DNA of 55,305 bases from an uncultured Clostridia bacterium (GCA_904420015.1 CAJFTS010000024.1:1-55305); one strand, 5' to 3'. Shown: positions 32,036 to 41,163, counted from the stretch's first letter. Numbers and translations are program-made. The notes: generated from the sequence alone by a model not told the origin.

Positions 32036-34516
32036 TTATACCGCGGCGCCGGCCTTTGTGTCAAAGGTAAACTTGTCGTTTTGGTAATCGCAGACCACCG
32101 TTTCTCCCGCTTTAAACCTGCCCTCCAGGATATGTTCGGAAAGCGGGTCCTCGATGCGGCTGACAATGGCCCGGCGGAGCGGACGGGCGCCGTAGACCGG
32201 ATCGAAGCCTTCCTTGGATACCTCGTTGACCGCCGTGTCGGTAAACTCGATGGAGATATCCATCCCCTTGACGCGGGCTTCCAGGTTTTTCAGCATCCGC
32301 TTGGCGATCTCGTGGATGTCGTCGTTGGTGAGCTGATTAAAAACGATGATGTCGTCCACCCGGTTGAGGAATTCCGGCTTAAATGCCTTTTTGAGTTCGG
32401 CCATCACATCCTCCCGGATCCGCTCGGCGTTGCGTGCCGCGTCCTCCTCCCCGCCGGAGAAGCCCAGGGACCGCTGTTTTTCGGTAATCTTGCGGGCGCC
32501 GACATTGGAGGTCATAATAATCACGCAGTTTTTGAAATCCACCCGCCGCCCCTGGGAGTCGGTGAGGATGCCGTCCTCCAAGATCTGTAAAAGCATATTG
32601 AACACGTCCGGATGGGCCTTTTCAATCTCGTCGAACAGGACCACGCTGTAGGGGCGGCGGCGGACCTTTTCGGTCAGCTGGCCCCCTTCGTCGTAGCCCA
32701 CGTAGCCGGGAGGGGAACCCACCAAGCGGGAAACCGTATGCTTTTCCATATACTCGGACATATCCAGACGGATCATGTTGTTCTCATCGCCGAACATGGC
32801 CTGAGCCAGCGCTTTGGTCAGCTCGGTCTTGCCCACGCCCGTGGGGCCCAGGAAAATGAAGGAGCCGATGGGGCGGCGGGGATCCTTCAGCCCTACCCGT
32901 CCCCGGCGGATGGCCCTGGCGATGGAGGTAACCGCCTCGTCCTGGCCTACGATCCGTTCATGGAGGATTTGCTCCATGTTGAGCAGCCGTTTGCTTTCCT
33001 CCTCGGTCAGCTGGGCCACCGGCACGCCGGTCCAGGAGGAGACGATCTCCGCGATTTCCTTCTCGGTCACCTCCCCGTCGATGTGGGCGTTCTGCTCGCT
33101 CCAATGCTGCTTTTCCTCTTCCAGCTTGGCGGAGAGCTCCTTTTCCTCGTCCCGCAGATGGGCCGCCCGCTCAAAATCCTGGGAGTTGACCGCCGCTTGC
33201 TTTTCCTCGCCCAATTCCTTGAGCTTGTTTTCCAGCTCCTTGAGATCCGGGGGTGCGGTAAAGGCGCGCAGGCGCACCTTGGAGGCCGCCTCGTCGATCA
33301 AATCGATGGCCTTGTCGGGCAGGTACCGGTCGGCGATGTAGCGTACCGACAGCTTGACGGCGGCTTCGATGGCTTCGTCGGTGATCTTCACCTTGTGATG
33401 GGCCTCGTACTTGTCCCGCAGGCCGGTAAGGATCTGGACGGCCTCCTCCTGGGTAGGCTCGCCCACCATCACCGGCTGGAACCGGCGCTCTAAGGCCGCG
33501 TCCTTTTCAATGTGCTTGCGGTATTCCTCCAGGGTGGTCGCGCCGATGACCTGCAGCTCGCCCCTTGCCAGAGAGGGTTTGAGGATGTTGGCCGCATCCA
33601 CCGCGCCCTCGGCGGCGCCTGCGCCGATGAGGGTGTGCAGCTCGTCGATGAATAAAATTACGTCGCCCGACTTGATGACCTCGTCGATGGCGTTTTTGAT
33701 GCGCTCTTCAAAGTCGCCCCGGTACTTGGTGCCCGCCACCATGCCGGTCAGGTCCAGGGCCACCACCCGCTTGCCGGTCAGGGTTTCCGGCACTTCGCCG
33801 GCAGCGATTTTCTGGGCCAGGCCCTCGGCCACCGCCGTCTTGCCCACGCCCGGCTCGCCGATGAGGACCGGGTTATTTTTGGTGCGGCGGGAGAGGATCT
33901 GGATGACCCGCTCGATCTCCTTTGCACGGCCGATGATGGGATCCATGCCGCCGTCCTTGGCGATCTTGGTCAGATCCCGGCCGAACTGGTCGAGAGTCGG
34001 GGTCTTGCTGTTTTTGTTGGCGGCGCTGGTGCGGGATGCGGAGCCTCTGGGCGCCCTCGTCGCCGGCTCCGGCGGCTCCGCGCCTACCGCCCGGGCGGTG
34101 TCGTTGAAGATGGTCTGCGGATCGGCGCCCAGGTCGGACAAAAACCGCACCGCATAGCTGTCCCCCTCCTGAATGATGGCCATCAGGATGTGCTCGGTGC
34201 CTACGTAATTGTGGCCCATACTCCGGGCGGCGGCGATGGCCATTTCCAGAATCCGCTTGCAGCGGGGGGTAAAATCGTTGGGAGAAAGGGAGGTAGGCTG
34301 CCCCTGGCCAATGACGGCCTGCAGCCGCTCCACCACCTGTTCGGCGGTGATGCCCTTCTCCGCCAGGACGGAGGCGGCCACGCCGGTGCCCTCCTCCAAA
34401 ATGCCTAAGAGCAGATGCTCGCTGCCGATGTAGGTGTGGCCCAGCTGCTGGGCAGAAGCCACCGCCAGATTGAGCACCTTGTTGGCTTTCTCGGTAAATC
34501 CGTTGAATTTAAACAT
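32036..34516 (-). CDS. clpC: ClpC AAA+ ATPase
   Basis: 826-residue Hsp100 unfoldase that feeds arginine-phosphorylated or adaptor-delivered proteins to ClpP. The N domain of two repeats is at about 1-145, AAA1 has Walker [10 protein letters not shown] and Walker [11 protein letters not shown], the middle region contains a UVR motif ([20 protein letters not shown]), and AAA2 has Walker [10 protein letters not shown] and Walker [13 protein letters not shown] ClpP-docking loop SLGFSGG is present, as in ClpC. The start at 34516 ([11 protein letters not shown]) follows GAGGG. It is last in the ctsR-mcsA-mcsB-clpC operon. Confidence 0.97.
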   Translation of the reverse strand: MFKFNGFTEKANKVLNLAVASAQQLGHTYIGSEHLLLGILEEGTGVAASVLAEKGITAEQVVERLQAVIGQGQPTSLSPNDFTPRCKRILEMAIAAARSMGHNYVGTEHILMAIIQEGDSYAVRFLSDLGADPQTIFNDTARAVGAEPPEPATRAPRGSASRTSAANKNSKTPTLDQFGRDLTKIAKDGGMDPIIGRAKEIERVIQILSRRTKNNPVLIGEPGVGKTAVAEGLAQKIAAGEVPETLTGKRVVALDLTGMVAGTKYRGDFEERIKNAIDEVIKSGDVILFIDELHTLIGAGAAEGAVDAANILKPSLARGELQVIGATTLEEYRKHIEKDAALERRFQPVMVGEPTQEEAVQILTGLRDKYEAHHKVKITDEAIEAAVKLSVRYIADRYLPDKAIDLIDEAASKVRLRAFTAPPDLKELENKLKELGEEKQAAVNSQDFERAAHLRDEEKELSAKLEEEKQHWSEQNAHIDGEVTEKEIAEIVSSWTGVPVAQLTEEESKRLLNMEQILHERIVGQDEAVTSIARAIRRGRVGLKDPRRPIGSFIFLGPTGVGKTELTKALAQAMFGDENNMIRLDMSEYMEKHTVSRLVGSPPGYVGYDEGGQLTEKVRRRPYSVVLFDEIEKAHPDVFNMLLQILEDGILTDSQGRRVDFKNCVIIMTSNVGARKITEKQRSLGFSGGEEDAARNAERIREDVMAELKKAFKPEFLNRVDDIIVFNQLTNDDIHEIAKRMLKNLEARVKGMDISIEFTDTAVNEVSKEGFDPVYGARPLRRAIVSRIEDPLSEHILEGRFKAGETVVCDYQNDKFTFDTKAGAAV

Positions 34517-34556
34517 ACACAAAACCCTCCTTTATGGTCGGGATAAATATCAATTT

Positions 34557-35594
34557 TTATTTTCCATTTGCTTTAAGCGCTTCCCGCACCAGCTTCGCCC
34601 GCTCGATATCGGCCTTCTCCGCATCCAGCTCCTGCTCGCTGCGGCTGAGCATGGTGCCGGGCATGGCGTCGATAAGCAGCCGGCCGATGGTATCCATGGA
34701 GACCTCCAAAAGCCCCGTGGCCGCGCCCAAGCGGACGTTGGAAACCAGGCCGGTGAATTCCTTGACCGACAGGGTCCTCGCGGTCGTCAAAATCCCGTAG
34801 GAGCGCCAGATGCGGTCCTGCACCCGGAGCTCGGCGCACATCTGCCTGCGGGCGTTTCGCTCCTGGGCGATGACCTGCTGGGCGATGGAGCGCAGGTTCT
34901 CGATGGCCGCCTGCTCGGAGATGCCCAGGGTTACCTGGTTGGAAAGCTGGTAGATGGCGCCCTTCGCGTCGCTTCCCTCGCCGTAGGTGCCCCGTATGGT
35001 CAGCCCCAGCTTGGCCACGGTGCTGGCAAGCTGGCCCATGCTTCCCAGCTCCTGCAGGGCCGGCAGGTGGAGCATCACCGACGCCCGCATGCCGGTGCCC
35101 AGGTTGGTGGGGCACTGGGTCAGATACCCAAGCCGGTCGTGGAAGGCGAAATTGAGCTTCTCATCAAGAAGGGTGTCGATCTTGTCGGCCATGTCGTAGG
35201 CTCCGCTTAAGTCAAGGCCCGGGCGCATCACCTGGATGCGAAGATGATCCTCCTCGTTGACCATAATGGAAACCGATTCGTCCTCCAGCAGCAGAAGGGC
35301 CGTGCCCGCCGCACCCTGGGAGAATTCAGGGCTGATTAAATGCCGTTCCGCCAGCGATACCGCCTGCACGTGAGGGCAATGCTCCATGTCTATGTAATGA
35401 AAGCGCCCCGCCAGTGCGGAATTGCCGTTTAAGACCGCGTCCCGTACCCGTTCCTCCACCTGGGCCCTTTGGGCGCCGGTCATCCGCCCCACGAAGGGAA
35501 TGTCGGAAAAGTTGCGCGCCAGCCGGATGCGGGTGGACAAAACCACGTCCCCGTCTGTACCCGACTGGGTGTACCATTTCTTCAAATCTGTCAT
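34557..35594 (-). CDS. mcsB: Protein-arginine kinase McsB
   Basis: 345-residue guanido phosphotransferase-fold enzyme that phosphorylates arginines and marks proteins for ClpCP. Visible marks are VLSTRIRLARNFSDIPF, the ATP-binding region EDHLRIQVMRPGLDL, and CPTNLGTGMRASVMLHLPAL with the conserved catalytic-site Cys. Length is as expected. The start at 35594 follows AAGGTGG; 32 bp separate it from mcsA and 40 bp from clpC. Confidence 0.96.
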   Translation of the reverse strand: MTDLKKWYTQSGTDGDVVLSTRIRLARNFSDIPFVGRMTGAQRAQVEERVRDAVLNGNSALAGRFHYIDMEHCPHVQAVSLAERHLISPEFSQGAAGTALLLLEDESVSIMVNEEDHLRIQVMRPGLDLSGAYDMADKIDTLLDEKLNFAFHDRLGYLTQCPTNLGTGMRASVMLHLPALQELGSMGQLASTVAKLGLTIRGTYGEGSDAKGAIYQLSNQVTLGISEQAAIENLRSIAQQVIAQERNARRQMCAELRVQDRIWRSYGILTTARTLSVKEFTGLVSNVRLGAATGLLEVSMDTIGRLLIDAMPGTMLSRSEQELDAEKADIERAKLVREALKANGK

Positions 35595-35626
35595 CGCTGT
35601 TTCCACCTTTTCTCACCGCGTCGGCG

Positions 35627-36136
35627 TTATTGGTTCAGCTCGCCCTCGAGCCCCTTGATTTCATCCCGCAGGGAAGCCGCCTTCTCAAACTCCTGCTTTT
35701 CAATGGCCAGCGAAAGGGCCTTTCGCAGCTCGTCGAGATGTCTCCTCTGCTTGGCCTCCACACCGGCGGAAGCGGGAAGCTTGCCCGCGTGCCGGGTCTT
35801 TCCGTGGATGCGCTGCAAACTGGGAAGCAGCTGGTCGTAGAAGGTGTCGTAGCATTTCGCACAGCCTGCCCGCCCGGTGGATACCAGGTCCTGGAAGGTG
35901 GCCCCGCAGCCGGTACAGCGCACCTCGTCGCCGCCCGCTTGGATGGCCTGGGGCTGCACCTCCCCGAACACGCTTCCGAGCAGATCGTTTAACCCCAGCG
36001 AGAAGGGGGAATGCATCGAACCAAACCCGGCCTTTGCCGCGCAGTCGGCGCATAAGTACACTTCGGACGCTTGTCCGTTAATCACCCGTTTGATATGGGT
36101 GGTTGCTTCCTTTTTATGGCATTTTTCACACAGCAT
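35627..36136 (-). CDS. mcsA: McsA, zinc-finger activator of McsB
   Basis: 169-residue protein with four CxxC pairs: CEKC near residue 3, CADC, CTGC and CAKC, forming zinc-binding modules. The C-terminal UVR motif (AIEKQEFEKAASLRDEIKGL) is where it contacts ClpC-like partners. It activates McsB. The start at 36136 (MLCEKCHKKEATTHI) follows GGGAG by 8 nt. Confidence 0.95.
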   Translation of the reverse strand: MLCEKCHKKEATTHIKRVINGQASEVYLCADCAAKAGFGSMHSPFSLGLNDLLGSVFGEVQPQAIQAGGDEVRCTGCGATFQDLVSTGRAGCAKCYDTFYDQLLPSLQRIHGKTRHAGKLPASAGVEAKQRRHLDELRKALSLAIEKQEFEKAASLRDEIKGLEGELNQ

Positions 36137-36191
36137 ATTCGTCACTCCCATCGATTGGTCGTATTCGGTAACATCAAAAGAAACCGCACCG

Positions 36192-36650
36192 CTAATCCAG
36201 CATCGCCGCCTGCAGCAGCATGCTTTTGAACACCGCCGCGCGTACCGCGTCCCGGTTTTGCGGGGGCACGCTGTGATAGCAGTTGTCGGAAACCGCCGCC
36301 GCCATCAGCTTGGCGGCTTTTGGGGCCAGCTGCCTGCTGTGGGTAAGGTTTTCCAGGATAATCCTGGCGGTGGTGGCGTCCAAAGAATCGCCGATGCTGT
36401 TGACCACATGCATCATGGCCGGTCCTCTGCCGGTGTTGACGCGGGTAATGCGGATATACCCGCCGCCGCCCCGGCGGCTTTCCACCAGATATCCCTGCTC
36501 CGGGGTAAACCGGGAGGTCAGCACATAGTTGATCTGGCTGGGTACGCACCCGATGGAGCCGGCCAGCTCATTGCGCTGGATTTCCGCGACCCCCTGGGCC
36601 GCTTCCAGCATGGCAAGAATTTGGTTGGCAATCTGGTCGCTCAATCGCAT
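36192..36650 (-). CDS. ctsR: CtsR heat-shock repressor
   Basis: 152-residue class III stress repressor. The N-terminal winged helix-turn-helix (RNELAGSIGCVPSQINYVLT) has the glycine-rich wing SRRGGGGYIRI with the conserved heat-sensing tetraglycine. The C-terminal helical dimerisation domain follows. It should repress its own operon through the two sites upstream; McsB and heat inactivate it. GGAGGTGAT overlaps the region before the ATG. Confidence 0.96.
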   Translation of the reverse strand: MRLSDQIANQILAMLEAAQGVAEIQRNELAGSIGCVPSQINYVLTSRFTPEQGYLVESRRGGGGYIRITRVNTGRGPAMMHVVNSIGDSLDATTARIILENLTHSRQLAPKAAKLMAAAVSDNCYHSVPPQNRDAVRAAVFKSMLLQAAMLD

Positions 36651-36673
36651 GCTATCACCTCCGTTTTGCGCAA

Positions 36674-36766
36674 TTTGTCTTTTCCTGACCTTTCAAGCGG
36701 AACCCTCCGCTTTTGTCTTTTATTATAGACCATTCATACTAGGAATCAAGGTCAGTTAAAGTCAAA
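36674..36766 (-). promoter_or_regulatory. ctsR operon promoter with two CtsR-like operators
   Basis: The minus-strand promoter is TTGATT (36749-36744), 16 nt, TATAAT (36727-36722). Two direct repeats of the CtsR type (GGTCAAA-NAN-GGTCAAA) flank it: GGTCAGT-TAA-AGTCAAA on the plus strand at 36750-36766, abutting the -35, and GGTCAGG-AAA-AGACAAA on the minus strand at 36690-36674, downstream of the -10. Confidence 0.8.
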
Positions 36767-36783
36767 TTTTAAAGATTACCAAA

Positions 36784-36987
36784 TTATTTTCTCGCGTTTT
36801 CTTCTGTTTTCTCTTGATTTCTTAATTTATTGACTTTTCCTGACTTTCTGTTTCCGCTTCCCGCCCGTTTCGCGTGGGGAACCGAATGGGGCAGCGGCTC
36901 CTCCGAAAAGGGATCGGGCGTCAGGTCGTCGGCCAGTTCAAAGTCCGCCTGGTAATGGGGTCTCCCGCCATAGCTTGTACGTGACAC
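36784..36987 (-). CDS. Small hypothetical protein upstream of ctsR
   Basis: 67-residue hydrophilic protein starting MSRTSYGGRPHYQADF, with an acidic middle (ELADDLTPDPFSEE) and a Lys/Arg/Asn-rich tail. No domain is recognised and no membrane segment is present. AAGGAGGG lies 6 nt before the ATG, which is the main reason to accept it. It ends just before the CtsR operator. Confidence 0.6.
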   Translation of the reverse strand: MSRTSYGGRPHYQADFELADDLTPDPFSEEPLPHSVPHAKRAGSGNRKSGKVNKLRNQEKTEENARK

Positions 36988-37303
36988 ATAAAGCCCTCCT
37001 TACCCATAACTTGGTGGTATGGATATTGTATGCCGCTTTGGGCGCGGTTATACAAGACGGGTTGGGAAAAGGAAGGATTCCTCCCGGAAAAGCCGCTCTC
37101 ACCCGTCGATGCGGGGCGCAAAAAAGAAAAACCGGGGGAATCTTGTAACCAACTTCCCGCCCGCGCCATAGTATGGGATGAAAGCCGACACGGAACGGCG
37201 AAAGGCAGCCGACAAGCGCTTTTTGCCATCCTCGTGACGGGCTTATCACCGGCGCGATGCGCCGACATTATGCAGGCAAAGCCTGCTCAAGGAGGAAATT
37301 TGT
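36988..37303. other. Intergenic region with a hairpin
   Basis: 316 bp without a supported gene. An imperfect inverted repeat TTGTAT/ATACAA with inner CCGC/GCGG arms spans 37026-37055; it may belong to the promoter of the leftward small gene. A second short inverted repeat GGCGC/GCGCC occurs near 37251-37263. Confidence 0.4.
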
Positions 37304-37459
37304 ATGTGTTGTGGTAATGGTAACGGTTTCGGTGGCGGCTGCTCTTGGATCATCATTCTGATCATCCTCTTCCTCTGCTGCGGCAACGGCTGGAGCACGT
37401 TCAACAATGGCTGTGGCTGTAACGACGGTTGCGGCTGCAACAACGGCTGCGGCTGCTAG
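37304..37459 (+). CDS. Tiny Cys/Gly-rich single-helix membrane peptide, copy 1
   Basis: 51-residue peptide: MCCGNGNGFGGGCSW, then a hydrophobic helix of about 11-12 residues (IIILIILFLCC), then a tail of repeated Gly-Cys units with Asn/Asp (NNGCGCNDGCGCNNGCGC). It has 11 cysteines. The layout (Gly-rich, one short helix, polar end) recalls YjcZ-type sporulation peptides, but the Cys-rich tail is different and homology is not certain. CAAGGAGG sits 8 nt upstream. A paralogue follows 126 bp later. Confidence 0.8.
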   Translation: MCCGNGNGFGGGCSWIIILIILFLCCGNGWSTFNNGCGCNDGCGCNNGCGC

Positions 37460-37585
37460 CTCAGACATAGCACGTCGGTTATAGGGGCGGGGCGGTGCCA
37501 TCCGCCCCGCCGGCATCAAATCTTTTTTTCCAAATTCATGCGTCACAAGCGCTTATGATCACCTATGGATAAGGAGGAAACACGC

Positions 37586-37720
37586 ATGTGTTGTGGTAAC
37601 AGCAATTATGGGTTCGGCGGCTGCTCTTGGATCATCATCCTGATCATCATCCTGCTGTTCTTCGGGAACAACGGCAGCACCTACGGCGGCTACAATGACG
37701 GCTGCGGTTGCGGCTGCTAA
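37586..37720 (+). CDS. Tiny Cys/Gly-rich single-helix membrane peptide, copy 2
   Basis: 44-residue paralogue of the preceding peptide: MCCGNSNYGFGGCSW, the hydrophobic run IIILIIILLFF, and the tail NDGCGCGC. The N-terminal MCCGN and GGCSWIIILII blocks are shared, the middle differs, and the tail is shorter (7 Cys in all). AAGGAGGAAAC sits just upstream. The conservation at protein level and separate ribosome-binding sites support both genes. Confidence 0.8.
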   Translation: MCCGNSNYGFGGCSWIIILIIILLFFGNNGSTYGGYNDGCGCGC

Positions 37721-37775
37721 TAGGATGGGGTAACCCCAGGAGGGGCCGGACGACCGTTTTGGCCCAATCCAACGA

Positions 37776-37816
37776 AAAAAGAAGGACGGCGTTTTCAAAC
37801 GCCGTCCTTTTTCCTT
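37776..37816. terminator. Bidirectional terminator
   Basis: Perfect 13-bp stem (37782-37794 with 37797-37809), tight TC loop, A and T runs on the two sides. It ends the tiny-peptide unit and the convergent membrane-protein gene. Confidence 0.9.
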
Positions 37817-37819
37817 TTT

Positions 37820-38329
37820 TCATCCGATTCCGATGGACTGAAGCAGGCCGTAGCTCAATAGAGTCATGATAAACCCGGCAACCAAAACGCCGGCCGCCAC
37901 CATCGGCAGCGCATGCTTAAGGCGCATATCCATAATGGCCGCCACCAGCGACCCGGTCCAGGCGCCGGTCCCCGGCAAGGGGACGGCGACAAACAAAAAC
38001 AGCCCCAGCATCTTGTACTTCTGCATGGATTTGGATTGGCTCTTTTTCTTCGCCCGCTCCTCAAACTTGTGCCCGAGCTTATGAAACAGCTTGGTGGATT
38101 TCATCCAGTTGATGATTTTCCGTCCGAAGATCAAAATAAACGGGACGGGAATGATGTTTGCAAGAAAGCAGATCAAAAATGCGGTCTGCCACGGGATCTG
38201 CAAGAGATAGGCCGCCAGCAGGCCGCCGCGCAGCTCCAAAATCGGCATCAGGGAGATGACGAACACCACCAGCTCCCGCGACAAATACTGGTCTAGAAAT
38301 TGGATTAGGTTCTCAACGATACCATCCAA
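37820..38329 (-). CDS. COG2426-type small multidrug-export-like membrane protein
   Basis: 169-residue integral membrane protein with about four hydrophobic segments. The marks SLMPILELRGGLLAAYLL and FLFVAVPLPGTGAWTGSLVA are typical of the COG2426 family. The name (small multi-drug export) is historical and the true substrate is not established. A basic cytoplasmic loop (FEERAKKKSQSKSMQKYK) sits in the middle. Start ATG at 38329. Confidence 0.85.
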   Translation of the reverse strand: MDGIVENLIQFLDQYLSRELVVFVISLMPILELRGGLLAAYLLQIPWQTAFLICFLANIIPVPFILIFGRKIINWMKSTKLFHKLGHKFEERAKKKSQSKSMQKYKMLGLFLFVAVPLPGTGAWTGSLVAAIMDMRLKHALPMVAAGVLVAGFIMTLLSYGLLQSIGIG

Positions 38330-38413
38330 GCACCAATCACCTCAATCTTTAAAATCAAGCTTGTCCGCAGCCGATCCAGCCTTTTCCCGGCGCGGGATGC
38401 AAAAAGTATATTT

Positions 38414-38442
38414 ATCATACCGTATTTTCATTTACAGCGCAA
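38414..38442 (-). promoter_or_regulatory. SigmaA promoter of the COG2426 gene
   Basis: On the minus strand TTGCGC (38442-38437), 17 nt, TATGAT (38419-38414). The rest of the 322-bp intergenic region (38330-38651) is AT-rich; a weak TAGAAT (38589-38594 area) may serve the rightward gene. Confidence 0.6.
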
Positions 38443-38651
38443 GAAATATTGCGAATTTTTTCGATTTTGATACAAGACGGATACAATTCCTCATCAAAAT
38501 GCCGCAATGGTCAATCGGCCGAATGAAAAATTGGAAAACCTGCGAAAAATTTCGCCTTTTTCTTTCCAATCAGGCGGAAAATATGCTAGAATAGAAAATA
38601 AAAATGTTCGCCCCCTTTTTGGAAAGGGTGCTTGAATAGGGGAAGTTAACT

Positions 38652-39425
38652 ATGTTCGATTCCGTCGCTAATGTTTTGGCCATTGCCCTGCCGGTGCTGG
38701 CCGCTGTGGTCGCCCTCATCGCGTTTGTCCGAATCCTGACCCATGCCTCTGCCGACAGCAAGGGGCGGCGGATTAACGACGTGCAGATGAATCCGCCGGT
38801 GCTCACCCGCCACAACGAGCAGGATGATGTGGACTATATGGGGGTGGACACCTATGACAACACCATCACCCTCTCGCAGGAGGAGTATCCCTACCGGGTC
38901 CTTGACGAGGAGCCGCAGCCGGAAAAGGCGGGAGAGCAGGGGGCGTCGGTATTTGCTGGGCTGCTTGCCAATGTGGAGGACATCAAGGAATTTTACGAGC
39001 AAAACCGCAAGCAGGCCAAGGACGTCATGCTGATGGCGGCCGTCTCCTGCTTCTGCGGCATCTGTTTTCTGGCCTTCGGGGTCGTCTGGATGGTCCTGCA
39101 GCCGGAAGGAATCCCTGCGGGGATTTGTTCCCTGATCTGCGGGCTGGTAATGGAGCTGGCGGCGGTGCTCTTTTACTGGATGCGGCTGAAAACGGCCAGG
39201 CAGGTCAACCGCTACTATCAGCGGGTGCTGGGGGATGCGAAGCTGATGAGCGCGGTGGAGCTGGTGGAACGGATGAGCGAGAAGAAACGGGATGAGACCT
39301 ACGATGCCATCATCTCCTCCTTGGTGGATGCCTCATTGAAGGGAAAGGGAAGCCAGGTGCCGGACGAGCTTATGCAGGCCATCGCCGCCAAAGGAGAAAA
39401 GAAAGGGCGGCAGACGGCCCAGTAA
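38652..39425 (+). CDS. Three-helix membrane protein of unknown function (possible TRADD-N-associated membrane domain)
   Basis: 257-residue protein. An N-terminal helix at about 5-28 is followed by a ~95-residue polar acidic region. Then NVEDIKEFYEQNRKQAKDVM leads into two transmembrane helices at about 126-149 and 155-177, and a helical cytoplasmic tail with a basic end. The arrangement of a charged E-Y/F-Y-x2-N-x2-QA segment before a helix pair resembles TRADD-N-associated membrane domains, but this is only pattern recognition. GGGGA precedes the ATG. It is a single-gene unit ended by a strong hairpin. Confidence 0.75.
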   Translation: MFDSVANVLAIALPVLAAVVALIAFVRILTHASADSKGRRINDVQMNPPVLTRHNEQDDVDYMGVDTYDNTITLSQEEYPYRVLDEEPQPEKAGEQGASVFAGLLANVEDIKEFYEQNRKQAKDVMLMAAVSCFCGICFLAFGVVWMVLQPEGIPAGICSLICGLVMELAAVLFYWMRLKTARQVNRYYQRVLGDAKLMSAVELVERMSEKKRDETYDAIISSLVDASLKGKGSQVPDELMQAIAAKGEKKGRQTAQ

Positions 39426-39438
39426 GCAGCAAGCAGCA

Positions 39439-39475
39439 AAAAAGCCTTATCCGCCGGCGGATAAGGCTTTTTCTT
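39439..39475 (+). terminator. Palindromic terminator
   Basis: Perfect 34-bp palindrome (39439-39472) with A and T runs, just after the preceding stop. Confidence 0.88.
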
Positions 39476-39525
39476 TTCGGGCAGGCTATCAAATGCCAAC
39501 TGCAGCTTGAGGAGGCAACCGTCCT

Positions 39526-40083
39526 ATGCAGCCATCCCGCATCCACACCCTCACCCAATGCGCCCTGACAATCGCGTTGTCCACTGCACTGTCCTTCGTC
39601 ACCATCCGCCTCGTGCCAAACGGCGGCTCGGTTACCCTGGCGAGCATGGCTCCCATCCTTTTTCTGTCCTACCGCTATCCGCTGCGCTGGTCCCTGCTGG
39701 CGGCGGCCGCCTATGGGGGGATCCAGATGCTCACCGATTTTCACGTCCCGCCGGTGCAGGATTTTCTTTCTTTTGCGCTGGTCGTTGGGCTCGACTACCT
39801 GCTGGCCTTCGGCGTACTGGGCCTGGCCGGAACCATCGCAAAACCAATCCGTAACCGGTATTGGGCCGCGGCGGCGGGGACCGCCTTCGTCCTTTTGCTG
39901 CGCTACGCCTGCCATGTGGCCTCGGGCATCCTCATCTGGGACAGCTACACGCCCCCGGGCCAGCCGGTGTGGCTCTATTCCCTCGTCTACAACGCCACCT
40001 ATATGCTGCCTGAGCTTGTCCTCACGGTGGCGGTCATGCTGCTGCTTGTAAAATATGTAAACCCCCGGCAGCTGTCGGCTTAG
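39526..40083 (+). CDS. thiT: ThiT-family thiamine ECF transporter S component
   Basis: 185-residue protein with six hydrophobic segments. Family marks are PNGGSVTLASMAPILFLSYR, LDYLLAFGVLGLAG and, near the C terminus, LRYACHVASGILIW with the downstream YSLVYNATYMLPE, which line the thiamine site in ThiT. It would work with the EcfAAT energy-coupling module encoded elsewhere. GAGGAGG lies upstream. I looked for a TPP riboswitch between the preceding terminator and the start and the space is too short. It is convergent with ybaK and overlaps it by 4 bp at the stops. Confidence 0.85.
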   Translation: MQPSRIHTLTQCALTIALSTALSFVTIRLVPNGGSVTLASMAPILFLSYRYPLRWSLLAAAAYGGIQMLTDFHVPPVQDFLSFALVVGLDYLLAFGVLGLAGTIAKPIRNRYWAAAAGTAFVLLLRYACHVASGILIWDSYTPPGQPVWLYSLVYNATYMLPELVLTVAVMLLLVKYVNPRQLSA

Positions 40084-40568
40084 TCCTCCCCTTCTTCCCG
40101 CCAGCTCTTGCACACGTCTACCCAGCCTTCGGCTTTGGAGTAAGCTTCCAGCTCCCGGCAGGTGAGCTCGATGGCGGAATTGGAGGAGCCGCAGGCGGGA
40201 TACACCGTCTCAAACCGCTTGAGGGAGACATCCAGGTATACCCGCACCTGCGGGTTATCGATGGCGAAGGGACAGACCCCGCCCACCGCATGGCCGGTCA
40301 GCGCCAGCGCCTGGTCGGGGGTGAGCATCTTTGCCTTTTTCTCAAACCGGGCCTTGAACCGGGCGTTGTCCACCCTGGCGTCCCCTGCCGCCACCAGCAG
40401 GAGGGCGCCCTCTCCGTCGGCAAAGGAGAGGGTCTTGGCGATGCGGGCGGGCGCGACCCCCAGCGCCTCGGCGGCTAAGGGAACCGTAGCACTGGATACG
40501 GGCAGCTCCATCACGTCCTTATCCCGGCCGAATTGCTTGAGATAGTCTTTTACTGCTTGGATAGACAT
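40080..40568 (-). CDS. YbaK/EbsC-family aminoacyl-tRNA deacylase
   Basis: 162-residue YbaK/EbsC (YeaK-like) domain protein that hydrolyses mischarged tRNAs, typically Cys-tRNA(Pro). It has AKTLSFADGEGALLLVAAGDARVD with the conserved lysine, the loop GHAVGGVCPFAI, and SSNSAIELT near the C terminus. AAGGAG sits 9 nt upstream. Neighbours give no further hint. Confidence 0.9.
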   Translation of the reverse strand: MSIQAVKDYLKQFGRDKDVMELPVSSATVPLAAEALGVAPARIAKTLSFADGEGALLLVAAGDARVDNARFKARFEKKAKMLTPDQALALTGHAVGGVCPFAIDNPQVRVYLDVSLKRFETVYPACGSSNSAIELTCRELEAYSKAEGWVDVCKSWREEGED

Positions 40569-40729
40569 ATGTATTTTCTCCTTATTGTAGTCTTTTTCCT
40601 CTTAATTGAGCTATGGATAAGGCCGGATGTCCTCCTCGCCCCCCGACCGGCTCTTCGCCAGTATAACACCAAATCCCCTGCTTTGAAAAGCGGGGGCTCT
40701 TTTCCTACTTTTGAGGACGCGGCGGCCAG

Positions 40730-40930
40730 CTACCGCCCGATTTCTTCTGCGAGGACATGCGGTTTGACCTGCAAGGCCCTCGCAATCCGCAATGCCGTTT
40801 CAAGGGCCTTGCAGCGCAGGCCCCGTTCGATTTTAGGATAATAGACCCGGTCAAGTCCCGCCAGCGTGCGGAAGCCCTCCTATGTCATTCCTTTTCGCTC
40901 ACGAAAGGCGCGGATCCCCCTGCCCGCAAC
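40730..40930 (-). pseudogene. Remnant of an XRE-family helix-turn-helix regulator
   Basis: Reading the minus strand from about 40930 gives IRAFRERKGMT, a TAG stop at 40882-40880, then EGFRTLAGLDRVYYPKIERG, LRCKALETALRIARAL and QVKPHVLAEEIGR, ending at TAG 40732-40730. This is an XRE HTH domain in which the usual Gln of the S/T-Q-E turn (CAG) has become TAG. No in-frame start with a ribosome-binding site is visible upstream. The gene is therefore broken. Confidence 0.75.
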
Positions 40931-41163
40931 GCCCCCATCCTTCCTATCCCCTTCCCTATTCAGCGATTGTATGAAAAAGTATTTCCGTCACCAATTTAGA
41001 CGGCCAAGCCATGAGGCGCATCCTTTTGGGTTTTCTTTATGGCGGCTTGCACACTTACCCGCTTGCCAGAAAGGATGTTCCTTTGCCTAAGCTTTACTCT
41101 CACCCCATAGCGGGCGGTTGTTGTCTCACTTTGCCGGCCGCTCTTTCGCGAAAGCAATCATTG

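Noticed and set aside
37030-37317. Rightward open frame before the tiny peptides
   Set aside because: No ribosome-binding site, overlaps the hairpin region and the first tiny gene, and shows no protein pattern.
39473-39525. Possible TPP riboswitch before thiT
   Set aside because: Only about 50 bp lie between the preceding terminator and the start, and no TPP core sequence is present.
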